Assembly: GCA_007116095.1 (NCBI GenBank)
Contig: SKJD01000220.1
Coordinates: 1 to 6,776 of the forward strand
Length of the DNA stretch: 6,776 nt
Reading direction: 5' to 3'
Origin: Candidatus Hydrogenedentota bacterium
Lineage (GTDB): Bacteria; Hydrogenedentota; Hydrogenedentia; Hydrogenedentales; SCBR16-9
Part shown: positions 1-5,655 of the stretch, one piece after another
How positions within the stretch are numbered: position 1 is the stretch's first letter
Layout: each line of letters opens with the position of its first letter
The notes under the pieces: generated by a model
Told to the model about the DNA's origin: nothing
Database searches by the model: none
Seen by the model: only the letters and a program-made list of their open reading frames with translations
Position numbers and translations under genes: made by a program

Positions 1-1332
1 CAGGCTCCAGAGCCCATGCAGCAATTGGGTGTTGTCCCGGGCGGCGGCCAGGTGATACACCGAATCGGCGTTGCTGTCCCGGACCTGTACACTGGCCCCG
101 GCGTGCAGCAGTTCCAGCGCTACCGGCCACGAAGCATGCCTCGCGGCTACCAGCAGGGGTGTTTCGTAGTTGCTGTTACGTTCTTCCAGGGATGGCGGCG
201 TGGGCGCTTCCATAAAGTCGATGACCGCATAAAGATCATTGGCGGCAACGGCCTGGTGCAGATTGGCGTAGAGCAAGGAACGGCCCTGGGCCAACAGCCC
301 CTGCAACCCGATGCTGCGCTGGATTGGGTCTGCTGCTTCCGGCAATTCCAGAGAGGGCAATGCGCGCACGATGCCACTATCGTATAGATCTGGATCCAGG
401 GGCTGTACTCCTGTTGCCGTGCCTGGGTGGCGATCCATGGAGTCGGGTAACTGCGAGCGCAATTCTTCGGGCATATCCGGCATGGCCAGCTCGGATTCCG
501 GCTGTTCTGCAAAGGGTGCGCCGGGACTGTCCGGCGCAATGGGGGTAGGTTCTGCGCCGCCATAGTGTTGTTGCAACATCTGGCGTAATTCATCATCCGC
601 ATCAGACGGCATATCGGGTTCGGTAGGTGCAACATCTGGCGCAGGTCCCGTTTCGCCGAAGGGCAACGGGGCGGCTCCGGGGGATATCGGGGTAGGTGTC
701 GCGCCACCGTAGTGACGCTGCAGCATGTTGCGCAGTTCGGAGTCTGCATCCAGAAATGGGTCTGCTTCGTCCGTGGACGCGGCTTCCCCGGTATCTGTAT
801 CTGTATCTGTATCTGTATCGGTATCGGTATCGGTTTCGGTTTCGGTTTCGGTTTCGGTTTCGGTTTCGACCGCCTCTTCGAGCGCCAGGGGCGTTTCTTC
901 TGCCAGGGGCGTTTCCGAGGTGGTTTCTTCTGCCGCTTGCACTTCTTCGATTTCCGGCAACGGTTCAGGGTCCGGGATTGCTTCCGGCGCGGGCTCCGGC
1001 GCTGTTGCCTCTTTTTCAACCGTTTCTGGCGTTACTACCGGTTCGGGTTCGGGGTCCGGAATTGCAACGGGCTCGGGATCGGGGATTTGAAGCGGCGGCT
1101 CGTCCTCCTCGGGCGCTGCTTCCGGTTCCTCCGCAGGCTCCTCGGCAACCACTCCGTTTACGTCCATCAGCATGTTCATCATGTCTTCCAGCGACATGTT
1201 CGGGTCCACTTCCATGGACGGCGGCGCATCCGGCGGTTGGTGCGGCTCGGCTCCGGTGCTGACTGGGTACAGGCCGATGCCCAGTGAGAAGGCCAACAAG
1301 ACCAGTGGAATGAAAATGTACAAAGACCGCAT
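1..1332 (-). CDS. Exported ankyrin-repeat protein with acidic low-complexity linker (C-terminus beyond window)
   Basis: An uninterrupted reading frame of 444 codons runs from the ATG at 1332-1330 to the left edge, so the C-terminus is missing. A weak Shine-Dalgarno (GAAAGGG, complement of 1343-1349) lies 10 bases before the ATG. Residues 4-24 are hydrophobic after a single Arg, so they form a signal peptide or membrane anchor; the rest should lie outside the cytoplasm. Residues about 25-155 are rich in Pro and Glu (PEP, PDP and ETPLA repeats). Residues 156-181 are (ET)6(DT)7. A motif is duplicated at residues 196-218 and 245-267. Residues about 356-444 look like two to three ankyrin repeats, the clearest starting NYETPLLVAARHASW, followed by LELLHAGASV. 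Ankyrin repeats bind proteins; the partner here is unknown. The domain call is by eye. It is divergent from rhaA, with no operon partner visible. Confidence 0.85.
   Translation of the reverse strand, partial: MRSLYIFIPLVLLAFSLGIGLYPVSTGAEPHQPPDAPPSMEVDPNMSLEDMMNMLMDVNGVVAEEPAEEPEAAPEEDEPPLQIPDPEPVAIPDPEPEPVVTPETVEKEATAPEPAPEAIPDPEPLPEIEEVQAAEETTSETPLAEETPLALEEAVETETETETETETDTDTDTDTDTDTDTGEAASTDEADPFLDADSELRNMLQRHYGGATPTPISPGAAPLPFGETGPAPDVAPTEPDMPSDADDELRQMLQQHYGGAEPTPIAPDSPGAPFAEQPESELAMPDMPEELRSQLPDSMDRHPGTATGVQPLDPDLYDSGIVRALPSLELPEAADPIQRSIGLQGLLAQGRSLLYANLHQAVAANDLYAVIDFMEAPTPPSLEERNSNYETPLLVAARHASWPVALELLHAGASVQVRDSNADSVYHLAAARDNTQLLHGLWSL
532..747 (-). repeat. Duplicated peptide motif (ADxELRxMLQxHYGGAxPTPI) in the ankyrin protein
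   Basis: Two copies are encoded at 679-747 (residues 196-218) and 532-600 (residues 245-267), 49 residues apart. Both read A-D-S/D-E-L-R-N/Q-M-L-Q-R/Q-H-Y-G-G-A, then T/E-P-T-P-I-S/A-P. A shorter relative (MPEELRSQL) occurs at residues 287-295, and a Met-rich acidic stretch (MSLEDMMNMLMDVNG) lies near the N-terminus. Each copy looks like a short amphipathic helix followed by a Gly/Pro turn. I do not recognise it as a named domain. Confidence 0.85.
790..867 (-). repeat. Hexanucleotide repeat, 13 units, coding for (ET)6(DT)7
   Basis: Thirteen tandem 6-base units lie in frame inside the ankyrin-protein gene. On the plus strand they are one GGTATC (790-795), four TGTATC (796-819), two GGTATC (820-831) and six GGTTTC (832-867). 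On the coding strand this gives six Glu-Thr followed by seven Asp-Thr dipeptides. Variants sit in blocks, which is what unit-by-unit slippage or duplication would leave. The unit is a multiple of three, so gain or loss of copies changes linker length without shifting frame. Confidence 0.95.
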
Positions 1333-1468
1333 GGAGCGCTAACCCTTTCTGGAATGTGGCGCAGATAACACCACAAAGAATACTTAAAACGCTGTCTGGA
1401 GCCCAGTGGGACAGTCGAAGCCACTTTCGCCAGACGGGGGACAACCGTCTAAGAACGTCAGCGGCAGG

Positions 1469-1497
1469 TACACTGCTGACAAACGTGTAGCAGTGTA
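1469..1497. promoter_or_regulatory. 9-bp perfect inverted repeat (candidate operator or RNA stem)
   Basis: TACACTGCT (1469-1477) is the exact reverse complement of AGCAGTGTA (1489-1497), with 11 bases between them. The arms lie 137 bases upstream of the ankyrin-gene start and 378 bases upstream of rhaA. The size suits a dimeric DNA-binding regulator, or a hairpin in a leader RNA. There is no T-run, so a terminator role is unlikely. Function is inferred from symmetry alone. Confidence 0.4.
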
Positions 1498-1582
1498 ATC
1501 AACCCCTTATACCGGCATCAAGCCTGTGTGGCATAAATTGCGCATTTTTCAGGCTCCACGTTTGGTTATCTGGGCTTGAAGT

Positions 1583-1610
1583 GTTTCCCTGAAACCCATT
1601 CCCGAGGGAA
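1583..1610. promoter_or_regulatory. Pair of adjacent short palindromes upstream of rhaA
   Basis: GTTTC-CCT-GAAAC (1583-1595) is followed three bases later by TTCCC-GA-GGGAA (1599-1610). Each has 5-bp perfect arms, and TTCCCT (1585-1590) can also pair with AGGGAA (1605-1610). They could be half-sites for a regulator or alternative RNA stems. Arms this short can also arise by chance. Confidence 0.25.
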
Positions 1611-1638
1611 GGAAATCGTTGGAATCTTGCGGAATCGA

Positions 1639-1664
1639 TGGAGAATATGCTTTCATATGATCCA
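1639..1664. promoter_or_regulatory. 26-bp interrupted dyad upstream of rhaA (candidate operator)
   Basis: The left arm reads TGGA-ga-ATATG (1639-1649) and the right arm CATAT-ga-TCCA (1654-1664), separated by CTTT. Nine of eleven positions in each arm are symmetrical. The site lies about 210 bases upstream of the rhaA start. The size and symmetry are typical of operators bound by dimeric sugar regulators (LacI, GntR or DeoR types), but I cannot assign a family, and no regulator gene is in the window. Confidence 0.35.
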
Positions 1665-1860
1665 CCAGACACACGCACAGGGCCCTGCTTGCGCCATGGG
1701 CAACCGGAGGAAGTTGGGGATCCCTGCCAGGTTTCATCGCTAATGGCAACTGCGTTGTGTCACGCCAACGTGAAAACAGTCCCGCCCGTAATTTCTCCCA
1801 CTGTTCCCGGGGGATACGTAAAGGACATTGGGTACATACACACACGGGCAGAGGTCCGTA

Positions 1861-1866
1861 AAGGGG
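1861..1866 (+). promoter_or_regulatory. Ribosome-binding site that fixes the rhaA start
   Basis: AAGGGG at 1861-1866 lies 8 bases before the ATG at 1875. It supports that ATG over the in-frame ATGs at 1638 and 1743. The protein begun at 1875 also has the usual family length and N-terminus. Confidence 0.7.
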
Positions 1867-1874
1867 AATTGATA

Positions 1875-3152
1875 ATGTTTCCAAAAAACAACGAAGCTCA
1901 GGTTCAAAAGGGCTATGACTTCGCAAAAGAGGCCTATGCGGCCTATGGCGTTGATGTCGATGCGGTAATGGCCCGGTTGGAGAAAATCGCTATTTCCATG
2001 CATTGCTGGCAAGGCGATGACGTCGTCGGCTTTGAAAAGGTGGAGTCGCTCAGCGGCGGGGGCATCCAGGCCACGGGGAACTACCCGGGCAAAGCGCGAA
2101 CGGCCGATGAATTGCGCCAGGACGCCGCCAAGGCCCTGAGCCTCATTCCCGGAACCCACCGCCTCAATCTCCACGCCATGTATGGCGAATTTGGCGACAA
2201 GGTCGTTGACCGGGACGCCATCGAGCCAGAACACTTTGACAACTGGATCGACTGGGCCAAGTCCCTGGGGCTCGGTATCGACTTCAACCCAACTTGCTTC
2301 GCCCACCCGAAGGCAGACGACGGCTTCACGCTGTCGCACTCGGATGATGGCATCCGTGCGTTCTGGATTGAGCATTGCATTCGCTCGCGCCAGATCGGCG
2401 CCTATATCGGCAAGGCCCTGGGCTCTCCGGCCGTCACCAATATCTGGCTTCCCGACGGCTTTAAGGATATCCCGGTGGATCGCCATGGTCCCCGCGCCCG
2501 TCTGGAGCAAGCACTGGATGCTGTGATGAAGGAAAAACTGGACCCACAGCACAACCTGGACGCGGTGGAGTGTAAGCTCTTCGGCATCGGATCGGAGACC
2601 TGCGTCATCGGTTCGCATGAGTTTTACATGGGTTACGCGATCAAGAACCAAATCCTGCTTTGCCTGGACGCTGGCCACTTCCACCCGACCGAGAGCATCG
2701 CCGACAAGATCAGCTCGGTGCTGCTCTACGTGCCGGAGATTCTGTTGCATGTGAGCCGTCCGGTGCGTTGGGACAGCGACCATGTGGTCATCCTGAACGA
2801 CGACCTGCGCGCCATCACCGAGGAAATCATCCGCAACAACTACGAGAAGCGCGTACATATCGGCTTGGACTTCTTTGACGCCAGCATCAACCGCATCGCG
2901 GCTTGGGCTACCGGCACCCGCGCCACGATCAAGGGCCTGCTGCTTGCCATGCTGGAGCCCACGCAAATGCTGCGTGACTTCGAGTTGGAAGGTAACTACA
3001 CCGACCGGCTGGCCATGCTGGAAGAGCTCAAGACCATGCCCTTCGGCCAGGTCTGGGACTACTACTGCCTGAAGAACGACGTGCCCGTCGGCGCAGACTG
3101 GTTGAACGAGGTCAAGGCCTACGAGAAGGATGTCCTCGCCAAGCGCGACTAA
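1875..3152 (+). CDS. rhaA: L-rhamnose isomerase
   Basis: This cytoplasmic enzyme (EC 5.3.1.14) converts L-rhamnose to L-rhamnulose, the first step of the isomerase route for L-rhamnose breakdown. The predicted protein is 425 residues, close to the roughly 419 of E. coli RhaA, and is similar to it from end to end. Signature stretches are [10 protein letters not shown] (from residue 41), [51 protein letters not shown] and [17 protein letters not shown]. The expected metal ligands are all present: Glu232, Asp265, His292 and Asp332 for one site, and His268, Asp300 and Asp302 for the other, each two less than my recollection of the E. coli numbering. The fold is a TIM barrel of the xylose-isomerase-like superfamily. 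No rhamnulokinase, aldolase, transporter or regulator gene adjoins it, so the rest of the pathway must be elsewhere. The enzyme is complete and looks functional. Confidence 0.97.
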   Translation: MFPKNNEAQVQKGYDFAKEAYAAYGVDVDAVMARLEKIAISMHCWQGDDVVGFEKVESLSGGGIQATGNYPGKARTADELRQDAAKALSLIPGTHRLNLHAMYGEFGDKVVDRDAIEPEHFDNWIDWAKSLGLGIDFNPTCFAHPKADDGFTLSHSDDGIRAFWIEHCIRSRQIGAYIGKALGSPAVTNIWLPDGFKDIPVDRHGPRARLEQALDAVMKEKLDPQHNLDAVECKLFGIGSETCVIGSHEFYMGYAIKNQILLCLDAGHFHPTESIADKISSVLLYVPEILLHVSRPVRWDSDHVVILNDDLRAITEEIIRNNYEKRVHIGLDFFDASINRIAAWATGTRATIKGLLLAMLEPTQMLRDFELEGNYTDRLAMLEELKTMPFGQVWDYYCLKNDVPVGADWLNEVKAYEKDVLAKRD

Positions 3153-3191
3153 CGACATCGCCACTGAAAATAGAATATAGCACCCTCACGG

Positions 3192-3265
3192 CCCACGCGT
3201 TGCCCCCTGCGCTTCGTGTGGGTCGAATTGTGTCGGTGAGTGGCCCTTGGGCGTGGAGCAACGCG
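3192..3265. repeat. Overlapping inverted repeats after rhaA
   Basis: CCCACGCG (3192-3199) can pair with CGTGTGGG (3215-3222) with one G-T wobble. CGCGTTGC (3196-3203) is the exact reverse complement of GCAACGCG (3258-3265). The two pairings share the bases 3196-3199, so they are mutually exclusive in RNA. They start about 40 bases after the rhaA stop and could mark its 3' end. There is no T-run, so this is not a typical intrinsic terminator. Confidence 0.35.
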
Positions 3266-3348
3266 AGGCATACGCTGCTGCATGATGTAGCTTCGTTTCC
3301 CCAATCAAGCGTTTTGTTCCCGCATGCTGCCCCATTCCGTGAAAAATT

Positions 3349-3357
3349 TGGTATAAT
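3349..3357 (+). promoter_or_regulatory. Extended -10 promoter for the secreted-protein gene
   Basis: TGG-TATAAT at 3349-3357 is a perfect -10 hexamer preceded by the TGn extension, in a locally AT-rich stretch. No recognisable -35 box lies at the right distance, which extended -10 promoters tolerate. Transcription would start near 3364, leaving a leader of about 68 bases before the chosen ATG at 3432. It implies the gene is transcribed separately from rhaA. Confidence 0.55.
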
Positions 3358-3418
3358 TTGACCACGTATTCAACACAATGCGGCTATTTGCCAGTCGATT
3401 AGTTGGAATCAACCATCC

Positions 3419-3425
3419 GAGAGGG
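3419..3425 (+). promoter_or_regulatory. Ribosome-binding site that fixes the start of the secreted protein
   Basis: GAGAGGG at 3419-3425 stands 6 bases before the ATG at 3432. The in-frame ATG at 3378 has no such site, and using it would place 18 extra residues before the signal peptide. Confidence 0.65.
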
Positions 3426-3431
3426 CGCCTT

Positions 3432-5324
3432 ATGCGTTTTCAGAGTTACACTACCTTGTTGTTGCTGTTGACAGTCGTTGTTGCTGCCTGGATGATGCCC
3501 GCCGCCACGGCCCAGGGCGATCCCAACCCCCCCAGTATCAGCTCCAATCGCGGAGCCTGGCCATTGCTGCGGCAATGGAACATGGAGGAGGTGCGTCATT
3601 ATGCACGCTGGATTGAGCATATCTACTACATGAAAACCGACGGCGGGGACGTCGATCAGCGGCAGGCGCGCCTGGACCGCATCATCACGGACCCGGAAAT
3701 GAACCTGCTTGAAGACCCGAATTTCCTGGGCCGGGGCAATGCGCAGCTCCCCCGCTCCACGCTCATGTTCTGTCATAACCACGTAGATTGTGCGAAGCTT
3801 GGGGTTTTCCTGCCGGCCTACTACGCCTACCGTCGTGGCCTGCCCTGGATGATGTCCTATGTTTCTTCCGGCGGTCAGGGCGATGTGCGCACTTCTCCGA
3901 ACAACATCCCAGGGGGCCAACTCAGCAGCTTCACGGCGGGCAGCGTCAATAATTTCTTCCGGAATATGACCGTCGGCTTCTCCACCGGCAACTTCCGGGT
4001 CGAGCTCAATGGGCGCAACGCCCATCTTTCCGACACGCTCCCGGTCGCCATCGACCCCGATTACCTCTTGCCCGGCGCGATCAACTATCTCGATGGCCAC
4101 ACCCTCATCCTGGGCACGGTCAGCCCCTATGGCGAGTTACAATTCCTCAACGCCAGCATTACCCCCACCCGCGACATCTACACTTACAACGGCATGAATA
4201 CCGTTTCCGGCATCACGCCCCGGGGTTCGCAGTCGGACGAGAATGAATGGGCGGGTTGCTTCCATGGCATGCGCATCTGGCGCTTTCCCATCGCGGAAAC
4301 CAACAGCCAGGGTGTCGTGACCAATGTCCGCCGCCGCACCAATGAGGAAATGCGGGAGTTCGGTTTCTCCACCGAGCAGTATACCGTGCTGGAGTCGCTG
4401 ATTGAGCAACGATTCATTGACATGGGCGACTTTCGGCCCACTGATTACCACGCCTTTGTGCGCTTGCGTATGAAGAGCGTGGACTATATCCGCCCGCTGG
4501 AGTTCATGGAGCAGTATGTTGAAGAAATCCTGGACGCCTATATCTTCCGCGAAGACTTTGTTCAGGCGGCCTGGACGAACGTACAGCAGAACGGACCAAT
4601 CACCTTTCCGGCGGAGCGCCCCGATGAAAACATCTTCCAGGCTCATGGACGCTGGGAAACCTGGAGTTCACCGTCGTCCGACGTGGACCGCCGCAACAAA
4701 TACCACTATCTCGCCGATTGGGTGCGCTACGCCATAGACTGCTTTGGCATGATGCCGGACTTTGTCGACCTGACCGGACTGGAGGCCTATGAAATCCGGA
4801 CCCAGGCCGATCTGGCCCGCGCCCTGATTGCCGAGAAAGAGCGTATATTTGATGAGCATTACATGCACTATACCAACTCGCGGGGCGAACGCGTGCGCCT
4901 GACCCTCACCGACATTGAAGACCGCCTCTACGACATGTCCTTTGACCCGAACCACCCACCCGAGTTGCGCTGGGGCGCCCCGTGGGACAGCCCCGAGATG
5001 GAAGGCGCCCCCGAGCGCTCCACGCCCGTGCCCAGCGGTTCGCCCGTGCCCATGCGGGAAGCCTACGAACTCCAGACCTTCTACCGCAGCGTCGGCCAGC
5101 GTCAGATCGAGATGAGTATTTTGCGTGGCATGTTCACCGAGGGCTTCCCCGTGCTCTATCGCTTTAACGAGCAGATCGCCCGTTGCTTCTACATGGACGA
5201 ACCCACCGAAGCACTCTCTGAATGGCTCGCGAAAAACTACCCGGACGAATTCGGCGAGGAAGAAGAAGAGGAAGAGCCTGTCATCGTACCGCCCCTGCTG
5301 CCCATCTCCATGTCGGTTCAGTAA
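3432..5324 (+). CDS. Secreted protein with a putative NlpC/P60-like (papain-fold) cysteine hydrolase domain
   Basis: The 630-residue protein starts with a clear signal peptide: charged start MRFQ, hydrophobic core at residues 7-22, likely cleavage after A-T-A27. The N-terminal half carries the ordered Cys-His-polar pattern of NlpC/P60-like enzymes. Cys120 lies in HVDCAKL, at the start of a helix ending AYYAYRRGLPW. His223 lies in LLPGAINYLDGHTLIL, and Asn240, 17 residues on in LQFLNASI, could be the third catalytic residue. The conserved-looking block NEWAGCFHGMRIWRFP (residues 271-286) follows. I recall uncharacterised exported bacterial proteins with the same order (DC...AYxAxxxGLP, then PGxxYxDxxGHxL, then a GFxxWRP-like block), but could not search. 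The C-terminal half (about 290-600) is unrecognised, probably mostly helical. The tail has seven consecutive Glu (609-615), then a Pro/hydrophobic end. Substrate is unknown: peptide, peptidoglycan or amide cleavage are options. It appears monocistronic. Confidence 0.8.
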   Translation: MRFQSYTTLLLLLTVVVAAWMMPAATAQGDPNPPSISSNRGAWPLLRQWNMEEVRHYARWIEHIYYMKTDGGDVDQRQARLDRIITDPEMNLLEDPNFLGRGNAQLPRSTLMFCHNHVDCAKLGVFLPAYYAYRRGLPWMMSYVSSGGQGDVRTSPNNIPGGQLSSFTAGSVNNFFRNMTVGFSTGNFRVELNGRNAHLSDTLPVAIDPDYLLPGAINYLDGHTLILGTVSPYGELQFLNASITPTRDIYTYNGMNTVSGITPRGSQSDENEWAGCFHGMRIWRFPIAETNSQGVVTNVRRRTNEEMREFGFSTEQYTVLESLIEQRFIDMGDFRPTDYHAFVRLRMKSVDYIRPLEFMEQYVEEILDAYIFREDFVQAAWTNVQQNGPITFPAERPDENIFQAHGRWETWSSPSSDVDRRNKYHYLADWVRYAIDCFGMMPDFVDLTGLEAYEIRTQADLARALIAEKERIFDEHYMHYTNSRGERVRLTLTDIEDRLYDMSFDPNHPPELRWGAPWDSPEMEGAPERSTPVPSGSPVPMREAYELQTFYRSVGQRQIEMSILRGMFTEGFPVLYRFNEQIARCFYMDEPTEALSEWLAKNYPDEFGEEEEEEEPVIVPPLLPISMSVQ

Positions 5325-5655
5325 GCCATGGGATCGGACTGAGATGGCAAAGGCTAGGCCTGTGAGAAGCCCGATTTCGTAGAGATGACGGATGCTTCGC
5401 CCCGAAGTGACCCGGAAGGCGGATGAGTGGAGTCGTAAAGTACACTTGCTTCTTTGAAATATGGGAGAAACGAAGCTTTCTTCGATTTGATCAAGCAATA
5501 GAGGGCTGTATATTGTACATTGTCGAAAAAGTGCTCCGAAGGAGCTGTGCTAAATACAGCCCAGGGTTGGACTTGGCCGCAAGGTCAAGGCCTACCCTGG
5601 GTTAGCGATACCAACAACCTCCTACGCTGGAAGCGTTGCCTAAGCGTATTCGTCT
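5325..5655. other. Intergenic region between two convergent genes
   Basis: These 331 bases lie between the stop codons of the secreted-protein gene (plus) and the protease gene (minus). The first 180 bases hold nothing I can name except a weak 5-bp hairpin (CGAAG/CTTCG, 5471-5484) without a T-run. The right part, 5503-5636, is filled by the hairpin cluster listed separately. No credible small gene is present: the short reading frames here cross the hairpins and have no ribosome-binding sites. Confidence 0.65.
5503..5636. repeat. Composite hairpin element with a long GCAA-capped stem
   Basis: Four pairings are packed together. (a) GGGCTGTAT (5503-5511) exactly complements ATACAGCCC (5554-5562). 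(b) Inside that, GCTCC-GAA-GGAGC forms a hairpin at 5533-5545. (c) The 19-base arms 5560-5578 and 5583-5601 pair with two mismatches and one G-T wobble around a GCAA loop (5579-5582); the outer part is CCCAGGGT/ACCCTGGG. (d) ACGCT-GGA-AGCGT forms a hairpin at 5624-5636. Pairings (a) and (c) share 5560-5562. The layout of a large central stem flanked by small hairpins resembles modular palindromic intergenic repeats (REP-like families) that I recall from planctomycete-type genomes. It could end transcription from both convergent genes, but no T-run follows any stem. Confidence 0.7.

Larger units (their letters stand above)
1333..1874. other. Divergent intergenic region between the ankyrin gene and rhaA
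   Basis: These 542 bases separate two divergent start codons. I see no convincing gene in them: the rhaA frame stays open upstream to 1638, but that extension matches nothing in the RhaA family. The region contains a 6-bp stem-loop at 1432-1450 (AGACGG/CCGTCT, 7-base loop) and the dyads listed separately at 1469-1497, 1583-1610 and 1639-1664. I found no sigma-70 promoter with both boxes well conserved on either strand, so transcription starts for both genes remain undetermined. Confidence 0.6.

Noticed and set aside
790..867. CRISPR or regulatory iteron array
   Set aside because: Six-base units without spacers, in frame inside a gene: a coding microsatellite.
147..1019. Minus-strand frame of 290 codons rich in KPKPKP and IQIQIQ
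   Set aside because: It is a shifted reading of the ankyrin-protein gene; the dipeptide runs are just the hexanucleotide repeat in another frame.
696..1287. Plus-strand frames with YLYLYLY, GFGFGF or SVSVSV runs
   Set aside because: Antisense readings of the same hexanucleotide repeat, with no ribosome-binding site or recognisable domain.
1638..1874. 79-codon N-terminal extension of rhaA
   Set aside because: It resembles nothing in RhaA, lacks a ribosome-binding site at 1638, and overlaps the dyad at 1639-1664. The ATG at 1875 has a good site and gives the family length.
1549..1926. Minus-strand frame of 125 codons in the divergent region
   Set aside because: No ribosome-binding site or recognisable domain, and it overlaps the start of rhaA antisense.
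1740..3164. Minus-strand frame of 474 codons opposite rhaA
   Set aside because: A long antisense frame is a common by-product of GC-rich coding sequence; the plus strand is unambiguously RhaA.
3378..3431. Earlier start for the secreted protein
   Set aside because: No ribosome-binding site, and it would bury the signal peptide behind 18 residues.
5471..5484. CGAAG/CTTCG hairpin as intrinsic terminator
   Set aside because: A five-pair stem without a T-run is too weak to call.
4668..5498. Minus-strand frame of 276 codons opposite the secreted-protein gene
   Set aside because: Antisense shadow with no start signals or recognisable domain.
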